A DNA stretch of 64,000 bases, taken from positions 62,001-126,000 of the forward strand of contig NZ_LAQO01000025.1 in the NCBI RefSeq assembly GCF_000971975.1, in the 5' to 3' direction. The stretch is from Paenibacillus algorifonticola (lineage in GTDB: Bacteria; Bacillota; Bacilli; Paenibacillales; Paenibacillaceae). Shown one piece after another: positions 53,356 to 63,434 of this stretch. Under the pieces are notes generated by a model. It was not told the origin of the DNA. It worked only from the letters and a program-made list of their open reading frames with translations, and did not search any database. Position 1 is the stretch's first letter. The number at the start of each line of letters is the position of its first letter. A program made the translations under genes and the position numbers.

Positions 53356-53823
53356 TTATTTCGCCGCCACTGCGCGCTGCTCCGCGACATTTTTAATATA
53401 AAGGTTGCGTTTTGTCAAAAATACCCGCATGTAGCGCTCCAGAAAAAGCGCATCCGCAAGCTTGCCCAGCAGTCCCAGGGGCGAGGCATAATCGAAAGTA
53501 TCGATCATTAATGTTCCGTCGCCAGAGATGATAAATTCATGGGAATGGTAAAAATGCTTAAACGCCCCGCCAACCTGCTCGTCCACAAAGAAGTGTGGAG
53601 CCTCCATCGCGGAAATTCGGGCAGTCAGCCGCTGCTTGATGCCAAAATGCACAGCTTCCCACGTCACCGTCTGCCCTAGCTCAATTAACCCCTGTGTAAC
53701 GCCGCCAATCGCGCGTTCTTTTGTCTGGGAAGTCGATTCCGCATGGATATCAATGCTGCGGGCCAGATCAAAGCATAGCTGGGCGGGCGCCTTTATGTAA
53801 AGCTCAGTCCTTATAATCGGCAT
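53356..53823 (-). CDS. SRPBCC (START-like) family protein
   Basis: This 155-residue protein shows the START/polyketide-cyclase-like fold signature: RTELYIKAPAQLCFDLARSI at the start, TWEAVHFGIKQRLTARISAM in the middle sheet and HSHEFIISGDGTLMIDTFDY, ending with a long helix. Such proteins bind hydrophobic ligands; the ligand here is unknown. GAGGTGAAG precedes the ATG. It stands alone between tetR and a divergent DUF4395 gene. Confidence 0.85.
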   Translation of the reverse strand: MPIIRTELYIKAPAQLCFDLARSIDIHAESTSQTKERAIGGVTQGLIELGQTVTWEAVHFGIKQRLTARISAMEAPHFFVDEQVGGAFKHFYHSHEFIISGDGTLMIDTFDYASPLGLLGKLADALFLERYMRVFLTKRNLYIKNVAEQRAVAAK

Positions 53824-53984
53824 TCTTCACCTCAACACTCGCTTTATTGTAGCTAAAATATAGCATCTTTATAGTCCGGTTTAAAGCTGCCTGCCATTCG
53901 ACTATACAAAATATTTGTGTTGCTCAAATTTCAACTAACACATACAATAATACCAAGTAAGTAAATTGGAATTAGAGGTGAACG

Positions 53985-54407
53985 ATGATGCGTGAAGTGC
54001 CTATGCGCTATGTAAAAGCGAACCAAGTCGGGATCGTGATTTTTGTTCTTCTCTCCTTCGTCTTCAATCAGCCCTTGCTATTGGGGATATTATGGATCAT
54101 TCAAGTGGTTGGCCTTGCTTCCGCGGGGAAGCTTAATCTTTTTGTACGGATCGCGAAGCTGATTTTAAAAGAACAGGGTACGGAAACGCAAGCGGCTGAG
54201 CTTCAGCGATTCAACAATGTGCTGGCTGTGCTGTTCCTTACTTTGGCGCTCGCATCCGCAGCGTTTGGGTGGGACATTGCAGGCTATGCATTCTCCATTA
54301 TGCTGCTGCTAGCCGCTAGCGCCGCCTTGCTCGGCTATTGCATTGGCTGCACCGTTTATTTTTGGTACAAGCAATTCCGCGCAGGCCGGAAAATAGGCGG
54401 CATTTAG
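53985..54407 (+). CDS. DUF4395-family membrane protein
   Basis: This 140-residue integral membrane protein has four hydrophobic segments (VGIVIFVLLSFVFNQPLLLG, WIIQVVGLASAG, VLAVLFLTLALASAAFGWDI, FSIMLLLAASAALLGYCIGC). The CIGC motif in the last helix is typical of DUF4395, often found with thioredoxin or rhodanese-like genes and suggested to act in redox transport; no such partner is next to it here. GAGG lies 6 nt before the first of two adjacent ATG codons. Confidence 0.85.
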   Translation: MMREVPMRYVKANQVGIVIFVLLSFVFNQPLLLGILWIIQVVGLASAGKLNLFVRIAKLILKEQGTETQAAELQRFNNVLAVLFLTLALASAAFGWDIAGYAFSIMLLLAASAALLGYCIGCTVYFWYKQFRAGRKIGGI

Positions 54408-54440
54408 CCACCACTGCAAGCAGCAATAAACAGCAGCAAT

Positions 54441-54492
54441 AAAAGGATCTCCATTCCAACTGCTATCCAGCAGTGGAAGGAGATCCTTTTTT
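54441..54492. terminator. Bidirectional terminator, DUF4395 / GH51 genes
   Basis: AAAAGGATCTCC...TTCCA and TGGAA...GGAGATCCTTTT form a long stem with T-runs outward on both strands. It serves the convergent DUF4395 gene and the large GH51 gene, which ends at 54495. Confidence 0.9.
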
Positions 54493-54494
54493 AT

Positions 54495-57400
54495 TTATTC
54501 GACTTGCAAGCTCAAAAGCTTATAAATCATTACAGCTGCCTGTGCCCGTGTTGCTTGGGCTTGTGGAGCAAATTCATTTTGGCCCATGCCGCTCACGATC
54601 CTAGCCGCTTGCATGGCAGCAACACCTTTTTTGGCGTATACCGAAATTGCATTTTGGTCTGAAAATGGCGCCGCTGCTTCCCCAGCTAGCTTGTGCTCCG
54701 CATATTTCGCAGCCTGATAGGCCATGACCGCCATATCTTGTCTGGTGATTTTGTCGTGCACACCGAAGCTGCCGTCTGATTTTCCTTTAACGATGCCGAG
54801 CTTATAGGACGTGGCAATGGCGTCATAATACCATGCCCCTTGCTGGACATCACTCAGCGGTGTTAGAGCATTCGCCTCCGTCAAATCCAGTCCATTCATC
54901 AGCATGGCGATAAACTCCGCTCTCGTCACCGCAGCTTCCGGTTTAAATTGTCCTCCGCCCGTACCGCTGATAATATCTCGGGCAGCTAACGCGTTAATCG
55001 GCTCCTGCTGCCATGCTTTCGTTACATCCGCGAAGCCGACCTTCCTGTACACAGCAGCATATTTGCTGAAATGCTTTGGCTTGAACACCACATTGCCGCT
55101 CAACGGATCATATTTGCTATTTTTCACAGCTTCCAGCGCTCCACTATCCGTGATATAACAAATAATGACTTGATTCGGATTTTCCCCAAACTGCAACGTA
55201 TAAGGAATAGCCACAGCAATATCGTCTCGCCCGTCAAAATCGCTGACCTTCACGCCATCCACTTCCAGCTGGAAATCATATACGACTGCGCCTATCAATT
55301 GCTGCTGCGTCTCGGCAGGCAGCTTGGAAATATCCGCTTTTGATATGGAAAGGGTCAGGCTTTTTGGAGCTGCTCCTGTGTTGTTTTCAAGCCATTTCAA
55401 GGATACCGTGACGATGGCAAAGCCTGTATCGATTTCGAGCCACTCAGCTTTCTCACTGCTTCCGTATTCCATTATTCGAGAGAGAGGAATGGTCACCTGC
55501 CACCCATTTGCTTTGGCATCTGAGTTGATTTTCAGCTTGATTTTCCCATCAATGGCGCTTTCCAGCGCGGCCTTCACCGTCTTTTCATCCACCTCCACCA
55601 GTTGCTTGCCGCCTCCCGTTCCTACAGGCGAAGCAGTAGGCTGCGATGAGGTTGAACCGCCCGACGGACTTGATGTCGGATTCGGTGTTGCGCTTGGCGT
55701 CGGGGTCGCACTCGTAGTTGGCTGCGGCGTTGCGCTTGGCGATGGTGTCGCACTTGCGGTCGGCTCTGGCGTCGGGGTTGGCGACGGCTGCGGTGTCGGC
55801 GTCGGGGTTGGGCCTTCATCCTCTTCCGCAACAATCACGGTTGCCTCCGCCGTCAAGTAGGTACCGGCCACCTCGCCTTTCACCTTGAAAAGGCCTGTTT
55901 TGCTCATTTGCTCTTCATCTATTTTCCCCCATTGCACGTTTACATTTTGCTCGCTGCCATCGCTGTTGCTGACGGAAACGGAAGCTGGAAGCAATGGCAC
56001 CGCTCCAACAGCTGCCCTGACCTCTACAGGCTCAATCGCTGTTATGACTGCTCCAGGCACCGTTCTCAGTCTTAATACAGTGACCGAATAAGCAGGAAAA
56101 TCATACGTAAAGGATTGGCCTAGTCCGGCAGCCTCCTTCACCTCTGGCACTATATTTTCCGGTGTGGCAAAAGAATTTTCTGCGGCAGCCGATGCCGCTT
56201 TCAGTTCCAGCACGGTGGCGCTGCCGTCGATATAATCAGCATCCACATTTACGATTGAGGTTTGCTCGCTGCCGCCAATATTCACGACCTTGACGATCAG
56301 GTCACCTGTCTTGTCATCCTTTGTAGTCACGCTGTAAAGCGGGCCCGGGTCCCGATCGACCTCATGCACCAAAACACCATCCAAATAACAGCGGATGAGG
56401 GAGCCCTGCAATTCGATTTTAATATCATACCAACGATTGGCTTCTACTCCGCTGTTCAAGGAATTGCTGATGTTCGACTTAGTGCCGCCAACCGCCTGCT
56501 CAATTACAGTCAACGTATTCGTCCAGCCGCCAAGGTTCCACCAATAATAATTGTCGGTATCCTTGGCGCCAAAACCGATCAGGAAGCCTTCGGAGCCCGC
56601 CGCCTTCTTCGCTTTCAATTGCAGCGTATAATTGCTCCATTGCTGGCCTTCCTTCAATAGAAGCCTCGCATCCGTTGTACTGGTGGAGGTTTGCTTCAGC
56701 ACGCCGCCGTCAATCGACCAAGCACCCTTGAAGCTGCTCCACTGCGAAAGCGTCGACGGATCGCTGAAATCATTTTGCAGCAAAATCGTACCGTCATTAG
56801 CCGTAACCGTTACATCATCGTACTCTACAGCTGTGTTCCAAGAGCCCAATGCAATCGAGCCTTGAACGGTGCTGCTGCTGTAGCTTTTATTTTTATGAAG
56901 CTGGGACGGCATAAGCTGCTGACCGACATGACGGCTGAACAGCTGCTGCACATAATAGTTCGGCGTTCCATACGCCCGGCTGTTGTCAAACCAGATTAAA
57001 TCGGTCGTCCACTGCGTATTGCCTTGCCTTGCGAACAATGGCGCGAACGAAGACATCGCTACAACGTCCGAATTGCGTTCAAGCCCCGTCATAAATGCCG
57101 CCTCGGCAAGGGCGCTTTCCATGTTGTTTTTCTTGCCTGTCCCATGCGCTGCATATTCGCCTACAAAAACCTTCGGCCCGCTGCGGCTGTAATGGTCATA
57201 CCGATTGACATTATTGTAAAACCACTGCGGGCTTTGATACATATGCTCATCGACCAAATCTGCTTTATTGCCATTGCTGCCGAGCCAATCATAGGCATAA
57301 TGGAACATGGAATCTTCCGGAAAAGCGCCCGCACTCAGCACCAGCTGAATGTCGGGATATTTTGCTTTTATCGCATCATAAAAAACCTCATACCGGTCCA

Positions 57401-59618
57401 AATAATCCTGGCCCCACAATTCATTGCCAACGCCAAGATATTTCATATTAAAAGGCTCAGGATGACCGTTAGCAGCACGCACTGCCCCCCAAGTAGAATC
57501 AACTGGCCCATTCGCGTATTCAATGAGATCGAGCGCATCTTGAATATAAGGGTCGAGCTCGTTCATCGGCACTTTCGGCGGATTCCCGTGACAGGAAACT
57601 TGGCCGATAAAAATAATCGGCAGCGGTTCGGCGCCAATATCCTCGGACAGCTGGAAATATTCCTGAAAGCCGAGGCCAAACGATTGATAATAATTGGCCG
57701 CCCATTGATTCCGCTGGATTTGGCGCTCTGCTACGTCGCCGATTGTATTTTTCCATCTGTAGCGATTTTCAAGGGAGCCGCCTTCAACGATACAGCCGCC
57801 CGGAAAACGGAGAAAGCCCGGATTTAAATCGTCCAGCATTTCGGCTAGATCGTAGCGCAGCCCATTTGTGCGGTTTTGCCACGTTTTCTCAGGGAACAGC
57901 GACACCATATCCAAATCGATGACCGCCTGCTCCGTTCCGATGACGACGAGCTTGGCGCTCGCGCTAGCGGCATTCGTTTGAATGGCACAGCCCACCTTCT
58001 GCCAATCGGCTGCAAGGCCCGTCACCTCACAGGAGCCATAAACTGTGTCGTCCTGTCCTCTAAGCTGTGCAACTAACGGCTTCGTCAAAGGGCTTGCGCT
58101 CCGTGCATACACGCTGAAATTATAAGTTTCGCCGCTGGCAACAGCTATGCCCGAGTAGCCTGCATTCGCCAGCCCAACCGCTGCCCCAGCCTCACTGCCC
58201 GCATTCGTAATCGTCAGGCGCGCAAATCTTGGATTGCTGGCGTTCAGCGGCTCGTCGGTTGCGGTAGTAAGCTCACCCGCGGCGCCGCCATAAGCGGCTT
58301 TGCTCCAAGCAAACAAAGAGGTGCCAAATTCGAAGGAGCGATTTTGCACCAATTCACCATATAACCCGCCGTCCGCAGCATAGTTGATATCTTCATAAAA
58401 AATGCCGTATAACGTAGGGCTCACCTCATGAGCCGCCTCTCTGCCGTTAATATTCAAGGTATAGGATGCCGAATCCAGCTCCCATACTACGATGGTAAAC
58501 GACTTTGTATCCTGCTCCGCCCCTTTCGCAATCGTCGCTGTAAGGATGACCGTTTTATCGCCTTGTCCCGCTTCCGGACGCGTTACCTTCCCCTCTGTGC
58601 TCACCGTTGCTGGGTCAGAAGAAGCCCAAGAAATGACCGTTCCCCCGGGGCCTGCCGACGGGAGTGCCAAATCCTTCGTCTGCTGCGTCGTATCGCCCAG
58701 CTCAAGCCAGTTTTTATCATAAGCAATGATTTCGGTATCACTTAGCGCCTCTCCAACCAGTGAGACAAGCTCACTTGCAGATAAAGCGCGGTCATAGATG
58801 CGGAAATCGTCTATTTTGCCGTCAAAATAAGGATCAGCCGCAAATTGGGATTTGCCGATATAATTGTTCGTCGTAAAGCCAAGCTCGGATGGATCATTTT
58901 GCATATTGCTTACGGTGGCAACTTGAATGCCATTGATAAACATCGTATACGTGTTGCCAGAAATGACTACCGCTACATGCTGCCATGAGCTGGAGGCCGG
59001 AAAGGCCGGGCCAGTCAAAGTATTTTCGCCGTTCCCTTGAGGAAGCGCTGCGAAATGCGCCACGCCCAAATGATTTTTCAAGGTCAGAAACATCCAATTT
59101 GTCGTGCTGGTGCCAAAATCAAACACCCGCGCCCACGCGCCCAAGCTGTCCGCCTTCACCCAAGTGGCAATAGTCATATCATGAGTGGCGGCAAGCAAAC
59201 CGTCGGGCAGCTTCACATAGGCATCCGTTCCATTAAAATCAACGGCTCCGTTTATTTTGCCATCTGCCGTCCAAGCCGCGCCTCCCGACAATAGGCCGTC
59301 ATTCCCGTTCAGAGAGCTATCCTTAACGGTCACGCCTTCTGTTTCATTAAAGTCGTAATGAAGCAGCAGTCCATCCGGGACTGCTCCAGTCGATTCTGCA
59401 ACAGCTGTTTCATCAATAGCTGCTTCTTCGGTGGCCATTTCTTCGGCAGCTGTGTCAGTCGTTTCTGTTGCATCAGCTTCAGTTACTGCAGCTTCAGCAC
59501 TTGTATTCATTGTATGCTCATCATTTGCAAACACCGGTGACACAACGGAGAAGCACAGCATAAGCACCATCGTGCTTGCTATGACATCCCGTAAAAGCTT
59601 TTTGCGCAAAAAAACCAT
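54495..59618 (-). CDS. SLH-anchored multidomain GH51 alpha-L-arabinofuranosidase
   Basis: This 1707-residue secreted surface enzyme has, in order: a signal peptide (to about 31), an acidic Thr/Ala/Glu-rich linker, a LamG-type domain (80-290), a bacterial Ig-like repeat (300-380), a GH51 domain from about 385, a carbohydrate-binding-like insert (about 430-575), and the GH51 barrel with acid/base Glu733 (GNELWGQ) and nucleophile Glu821 (FVGEYAAHG). There follow a concanavalin-like domain (about 945-1110), an Ig-like domain, a Pro-Thr-Ser linker (about 1268-1326), a beta-sandwich and three SLH motifs (from about 1526). It should hang on the cell wall and release arabinose from arabinan or arabinoxylan. 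AAGGAGG lies 10 nt before the ATG. Confidence 0.92.
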   Translation of the reverse strand: MVFLRKKLLRDVIASTMVLMLCFSVVSPVFANDEHTMNTSAEAAVTEADATETTDTAAEEMATEEAAIDETAVAESTGAVPDGLLLHYDFNETEGVTVKDSSLNGNDGLLSGGAAWTADGKINGAVDFNGTDAYVKLPDGLLAATHDMTIATWVKADSLGAWARVFDFGTSTTNWMFLTLKNHLGVAHFAALPQGNGENTLTGPAFPASSSWQHVAVVISGNTYTMFINGIQVATVSNMQNDPSELGFTTNNYIGKSQFAADPYFDGKIDDFRIYDRALSASELVSLVGEALSDTEIIAYDKNWLELGDTTQQTKDLALPSAGPGGTVISWASSDPATVSTEGKVTRPEAGQGDKTVILTATIAKGAEQDTKSFTIVVWELDSASYTLNINGREAAHEVSPTLYGIFYEDINYAADGGLYGELVQNRSFEFGTSLFAWSKAAYGGAAGELTTATDEPLNASNPRFARLTITNAGSEAGAAVGLANAGYSGIAVASGETYNFSVYARSASPLTKPLVAQLRGQDDTVYGSCEVTGLAADWQKVGCAIQTNAASASAKLVVIGTEQAVIDLDMVSLFPEKTWQNRTNGLRYDLAEMLDDLNPGFLRFPGGCIVEGGSLENRYRWKNTIGDVAERQIQRNQWAANYYQSFGLGFQEYFQLSEDIGAEPLPIIFIGQVSCHGNPPKVPMNELDPYIQDALDLIEYANGPVDSTWGAVRAANGHPEPFNMKYLGVGNELWGQDYLDRYEVFYDAIKAKYPDIQLVLSAGAFPEDSMFHYAYDWLGSNGNKADLVDEHMYQSPQWFYNNVNRYDHYSRSGPKVFVGEYAAHGTGKKNNMESALAEAAFMTGLERNSDVVAMSSFAPLFARQGNTQWTTDLIWFDNSRAYGTPNYYVQQLFSRHVGQQLMPSQLHKNKSYSSSTVQGSIALGSWNTAVEYDDVTVTANDGTILLQNDFSDPSTLSQWSSFKGAWSIDGGVLKQTSTSTTDARLLLKEGQQWSNYTLQLKAKKAAGSEGFLIGFGAKDTDNYYWWNLGGWTNTLTVIEQAVGGTKSNISNSLNSGVEANRWYDIKIELQGSLIRCYLDGVLVHEVDRDPGPLYSVTTKDDKTGDLIVKVVNIGGSEQTSIVNVDADYIDGSATVLELKAASAAAENSFATPENIVPEVKEAAGLGQSFTYDFPAYSVTVLRLRTVPGAVITAIEPVEVRAAVGAVPLLPASVSVSNSDGSEQNVNVQWGKIDEEQMSKTGLFKVKGEVAGTYLTAEATVIVAEEDEGPTPTPTPQPSPTPTPEPTASATPSPSATPQPTTSATPTPSATPNPTSSPSGGSTSSQPTASPVGTGGGKQLVEVDEKTVKAALESAIDGKIKLKINSDAKANGWQVTIPLSRIMEYGSSEKAEWLEIDTGFAIVTVSLKWLENNTGAAPKSLTLSISKADISKLPAETQQQLIGAVVYDFQLEVDGVKVSDFDGRDDIAVAIPYTLQFGENPNQVIICYITDSGALEAVKNSKYDPLSGNVVFKPKHFSKYAAVYRKVGFADVTKAWQQEPINALAARDIISGTGGGQFKPEAAVTRAEFIAMLMNGLDLTEANALTPLSDVQQGAWYYDAIATSYKLGIVKGKSDGSFGVHDKITRQDMAVMAYQAAKYAEHKLAGEAAAPFSDQNAISVYAKKGVAAMQAARIVSGMGQNEFAPQAQATRAQAAVMIYKLLSLQVE

Positions 59619-59768
59619 GAAAGTTGAACCTCCTTGTTTTTATTGGCATGCATGTTCTCGTTCTTCACAAATGATAAAGCGTTTTCATAAGTTGTTGAAT
59701 ACAGATTTATGGTGAAAATGTGTAAATTTATATTTGAATTGGAAGCGAATCAAAAAGAGATGCACATA

Positions 59769-59800
59769 AAAATAACCTCTTGGCCATTTGCCAAGAGGTC
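59769..59800 (-). terminator. Terminator of the YCF48-like gene
   Basis: On the minus strand ACCTCTTGGC and GCCAAGAGGT pair around a short loop, followed by TATTTTT. It stands in the 292-bp gap between this gene and the GH51 gene. Confidence 0.85.
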
Positions 59801-59910
59801 TGTTCGTCCAAACAGCCGCCGCCCGTTTATCCCATCTTGAAAGCGACTGTGTTATGAAGTTCGTGGTTTTGCTATTGTTATTGCTATTGCTAAACAAGCC
59901 CTAAAGCTGC

Positions 59911-61056
59911 TTATGGTTTAGTCGGAATTTCAAGCTTCGTATACCAGGTTTTACCGCCGTCCACTGTGCTGTAAATCGCTGGGGAATTCAGACTTGTGTC
60001 CGCCATAAACCCGACATAGGTACTTGTAAACGAGATCGTGTTGGCATAACCGACCGTATCGGACGGCGCAAACCAGGTTTGCCCGGCATTGGAGGAGCGT
60101 CCGATCCCGATGCGATGCGCCGCTGGGGAATACGCACTCAAAATCGCTGTGCCGCCCACCAGCTCAAGGTCGCTCGGATGTCCGCCAGGCGATGCCGGCC
60201 CTTGCGAAGCGAGTCCCTTCGCCTCGCCAGGCGCGTTGCCGCCGCCCGCCGTGCTTTGGCTAATGACTTTACGCCAGCTTGCACCGTTGTTTCCAGAAGC
60301 ATACACCGAATACGATTGCTGCGACATGCCGGCTCCACCATTAAATTGCGCCCATACCCCAGTGCCGTCTGCAACGATTTTGCCGCCGCTCAGCTCGTCC
60401 GCTTTCACATGAAGGGAAGTCGTCCAGGTCACGCCTCCGTCCGTCGTTCTCGACAAGTTATAGCCGAGGCCCGGCAGGATGACTAGCGCCCAGCCTTGCT
60501 TGTCATTCACAAACTCCGCATAGCGCGTGTTTGCCGGGGTTGCGATTTTCGCCCAGCTTTTCCCGCCATCCTTCGTTTTATAGGCAAAGGCCTTCGTATA
60601 ACCAAAGCCATTATTTTTATCTATAAATTGAATACGCTCCAGTTGAAGCTTGCCTGTAGGCAGCTTCGAAAATTTGCTTCCGCCATCCGTCGTATAAAGC
60701 AAAGCATTTGGCCCATTGCTCGCAGATTTAGCTAGTGCCCAGCCCGTCGTATTGGAAATAAAATCGAGCTGTGTAAACTGCCACGTCCCTTTATAAATCG
60801 ACTGCCAATGGGAGCCAGAATCGGATGTCCCGATTAGAAAGCCATTACCGGCAGCCCGTCCTGTCGTTGCATTTAAAAATTGAATATCGCTAAAGTGAAA
60901 CGCGCTGTCGCCTGCCGGCTTGCCGCTGAACAAATCCTGCCCTGCTGTAGAGTCCGCTGCTTGAGCTGTCGGCAGTACCGTTGCCAAGCCAATCGCAATT
61001 GCCGCTGCTGCCATCATGCTTTTACCTTTGGAGATCGATCGTTTGGATGTTTTCAT
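59911..61056 (-). CDS. Secreted YCF48/BNR-like beta-propeller protein
   Basis: This 381-residue exported protein has a signal peptide (cleavage near AQA, residue 33) and repeated beta-propeller elements of the YCF48/sialidase-like type: FLIGTSDSGSHWQSIYKGTW, LLYTTDGGSKFSKLPTG, YKTKDGGKSWAKIATP, SRTTDGGVTWTTSLH and YSTVDGGKTWYTKLEIP, each a DGG-x-W-type turn. Such domains bind partners or ligands; no catalytic residues are apparent. AGGAGG lies 9 nt before the ATG. Its exact role is unknown. Confidence 0.82.
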   Translation of the reverse strand: MKTSKRSISKGKSMMAAAAIAIGLATVLPTAQAADSTAGQDLFSGKPAGDSAFHFSDIQFLNATTGRAAGNGFLIGTSDSGSHWQSIYKGTWQFTQLDFISNTTGWALAKSASNGPNALLYTTDGGSKFSKLPTGKLQLERIQFIDKNNGFGYTKAFAYKTKDGGKSWAKIATPANTRYAEFVNDKQGWALVILPGLGYNLSRTTDGGVTWTTSLHVKADELSGGKIVADGTGVWAQFNGGAGMSQQSYSVYASGNNGASWRKVISQSTAGGGNAPGEAKGLASQGPASPGGHPSDLELVGGTAILSAYSPAAHRIGIGRSSNAGQTWFAPSDTVGYANTISFTSTYVGFMADTSLNSPAIYSTVDGGKTWYTKLEIPTKP

Positions 61057-61215
61057 TATGAATGTCCTCCTGCTTCGTAGATGGTTTGATAAACATTATG
61101 ATTCTGCCTTCTTAATACCCTTCATCCACCAAAACGAATCTTATTCCTAAATAGTTGCATGGTAAAGAACACAATTTCAATAACTGATTTGTAACTATTT
61201 ATCCTTTGCATTTTT

Positions 61216-61230
61216 CTATAATCATTATGA
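61216..61230. promoter_or_regulatory. Possible PerR/Fur-family box before the acyltransferase
   Basis: CTATAAT-C-ATTATGA is a near-palindrome that matches the PerR-type core TTATAAT-N-ATTATAA at 12 of 14 positions and the Fur core at 11. It overlaps a TATAAT -10-like hexamer (61217-61222), 82 bp before the ATG at 61304. AT-richness makes chance likely. Confidence 0.3.
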
Positions 61231-61303
61231 TAATAAAGGATACAGCCCTCATTCGATTCAAATGTTGTGCAGCAAAATTAGACATAGGCAGGTAAGAGGC
61301 AAA

Positions 61304-63325
61304 ATGGACAACAGCAAGCAGTCACAAGGACATACGGCACGAAAAACACACGAGCAAACGGGAAACAAAACGTACAGGGCTGGGCTTGACGGAATCAGGG
61401 CAATCGCTGTAATTGCGGTTATTGTGTATCATCTTCATCCCGGATGGATGCCGGGCGGACTGCTCGGTGTAGGTATTTTTTTTGTCCTATCAGGTTATTT
61501 GATTACTAGTATATTAAGGCATGAGCTAGAACAACATGGAACAATAGATTTGAAAGCTTTTTGGGTTCGCCGGGCAAAAAGACTGCTTCCCGGCATGCTG
61601 TTTATGATCACGGTCGCCGGGGCAACCACCTTGCTGTTTGCCCATCCGCATTGGTCTCCCTTTTTAACCGATTTGCCAGGCGTGCTGCTTTATGTGAGCA
61701 ATTGGTGGCTCATTTTACATAATGTTTCTTATTTCGAAAGCTTTGGCCCCGCCTCGCCGCTCGGCCATTTATGGTCACTTGCTGTAGAAGAACAGTTTTA
61801 TTTGGTGTGGCCGCTTATGCTCTTATTCGGTCTGCGTTTTTTGAAGCGGCGCCGTGCGCTGCTGCTAGGCATACTTGTGCTGGCTGCACTTTCGGCTGCT
61901 GCTATGGCATGGCTTTACCAGCCTGACAGCGATCCGAGCCGTGTTTATTATGGAACAGATACGCGCATGTTTGGCCTGCTCATCGGGGCAGCGCTAGCTC
62001 TTATATGGCCTTTTCATAAACTCAAACCACGCGTATCCAACGAAGCGAAGCTTACGCTCGATATTATCGGCGGAACGGCGCTGCTTATCTCGCTGCTTGC
62101 TTTTTGGTATACGAATGAGTATCAGCCCTTCTTATATCTCGGGGGCATGCTGCTGCTGTCCTTTGTGTCCATGCTGCTCATTATGACAGCGGCGCACCCG
62201 GCGAGCCGAATTGGTCGTTTATTATCGATTCCGCCGCTTCGTTTTATCGGTGTTCGCTCTTATGGACTGTATTTGTGGCATTATCCGGTCGTTATTTTGA
62301 CGAGTCCGGCTGTTGATACGGGTGAAATTTCGATTATCCGCCTAAGTATGCAGGTTGTGTTGATGCTTGGGCTTGCCACCCTATCCTATAAATATGTTGA
62401 ACAGCCTATTCGTCACGGAAGCATTAGAAAGCTGTGCAGGCAGTTCCCTGCCTGGATTGCCGCCCATTCGTATCGGAGAGCCTTTATCGCTTTCTTCAGC
62501 GTGTGCTTATTCGTCACAATGTCGTTTGCGCTGCGAATGGATTGGCTGGAGCCGATCTGGAGCAATAAGCCGATCTCACAGGTTCAAGCGTCGGGTAATT
62601 ACGCCGCTGGGAATGCCGATGCTCCGGAGACGGAGCACACTGATCAAGGAAGCTCTGGGATTGGGACGGGAGCAGAATCGGGCGAGCTGGAATCGGCCGC
62701 ACCAGAGCAGACGCCGGCACCGAGCGGGGAGCCAAGTGCAGAGGCAAGTCCGGAAGGAAGCGCCGAAGCTAGCACCGAACCGAGCTCGTCAGTGAAACCG
62801 AGCGAGTCGAATGGGGATGGGGGAAACTCAAACGCTGAGCATGAAGAGGATCAGCCATCACAAGCTGAAACGAAGGTAACCGCAATTGGAGATTCGGTCA
62901 TGCTCGACATTCAGAGCGAGCTGGAAAAGCTCGTTCCCAGCATAGCGGTAGACGGTCAAATCGGCAGGCAAATGTCTGAGGCTCCACCTATTCTTGAACA
63001 GCTTCAGCAGCAAGGCACACTTGGCGACACCGTTATTATTGAGCTGGGAACGAACGGCGCTTTTGCAAGCAAGCAGCTTTCGCGAATTTCTGATCTGCTT
63101 AAGGATAATAAAAAAATTATATTGGTCAATACGAGGGTTCCGAGGCCTTGGGAGCAAATCGTCAACGATGCTCTAGCCAAAGCCGCCAGAGCGGGCAAAA
63201 ATATGGTTCTCGTTGACTGGCACGCTGCCAGCTCCGACAAAGACGACTATTTTTTACAGGATGGTGTTCATCTGACGGCTAAAGGGGCAAAAGCGCTGGC
63301 TGCATTGATTGCCCGGTCCATTTAG
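61304..63325 (+). CDS. OatA-like acyltransferase with SGNH domain
   Basis: This 673-residue enzyme has an N-terminal acyltransferase-3 domain with about ten membrane helices (LDGIRAIAVIAVIVYHLHPG, RRAKRLLPGMLFM, HLWSLAVEEQFYLVWPL), a Ser/Glu/Pro-rich linker (about 440-520) and an extracellular SGNH/GDSL domain: AIGDSVMLD near residue 527, IELGTNGAF and the C-terminal DGVHLTAKG (Asp-x-x-His). OatA O-acetylates peptidoglycan; others modify teichoic acids or polysaccharides, so the acceptor here is inferred. The ATG at 61304 follows AAGAGG; an ATG at 61262 has no ribosome-binding site. Confidence 0.88.
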   Translation: MDNSKQSQGHTARKTHEQTGNKTYRAGLDGIRAIAVIAVIVYHLHPGWMPGGLLGVGIFFVLSGYLITSILRHELEQHGTIDLKAFWVRRAKRLLPGMLFMITVAGATTLLFAHPHWSPFLTDLPGVLLYVSNWWLILHNVSYFESFGPASPLGHLWSLAVEEQFYLVWPLMLLFGLRFLKRRRALLLGILVLAALSAAAMAWLYQPDSDPSRVYYGTDTRMFGLLIGAALALIWPFHKLKPRVSNEAKLTLDIIGGTALLISLLAFWYTNEYQPFLYLGGMLLLSFVSMLLIMTAAHPASRIGRLLSIPPLRFIGVRSYGLYLWHYPVVILTSPAVDTGEISIIRLSMQVVLMLGLATLSYKYVEQPIRHGSIRKLCRQFPAWIAAHSYRRAFIAFFSVCLFVTMSFALRMDWLEPIWSNKPISQVQASGNYAAGNADAPETEHTDQGSSGIGTGAESGELESAAPEQTPAPSGEPSAEASPEGSAEASTEPSSSVKPSESNGDGGNSNAEHEEDQPSQAETKVTAIGDSVMLDIQSELEKLVPSIAVDGQIGRQMSEAPPILEQLQQQGTLGDTVIIELGTNGAFASKQLSRISDLLKDNKKIILVNTRVPRPWEQIVNDALAKAARAGKNMVLVDWHAASSDKDDYFLQDGVHLTAKGAKALAALIARSI

Positions 63326-63365
63326 AGCTTGGGTTTGCAGCACGTGCAACATCTCATAACATCAA

Positions 63366-63413
63366 GAAACCGCTTGTCATTGTCCTTCGACATTTGACAG
63401 GCGGTTTTTTTGG
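63366..63413. terminator. Terminator between acyltransferase and rtcB
   Basis: AACCGCTTGTCA and TGACAGGCGGTT pair (one G-T) around a 15-nt loop, followed by TTTTT on the plus strand. It lies between convergent genes. Confidence 0.8.
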
Positions 63414-63434
63414 ATCAAAGCTTTACACGGTTGA

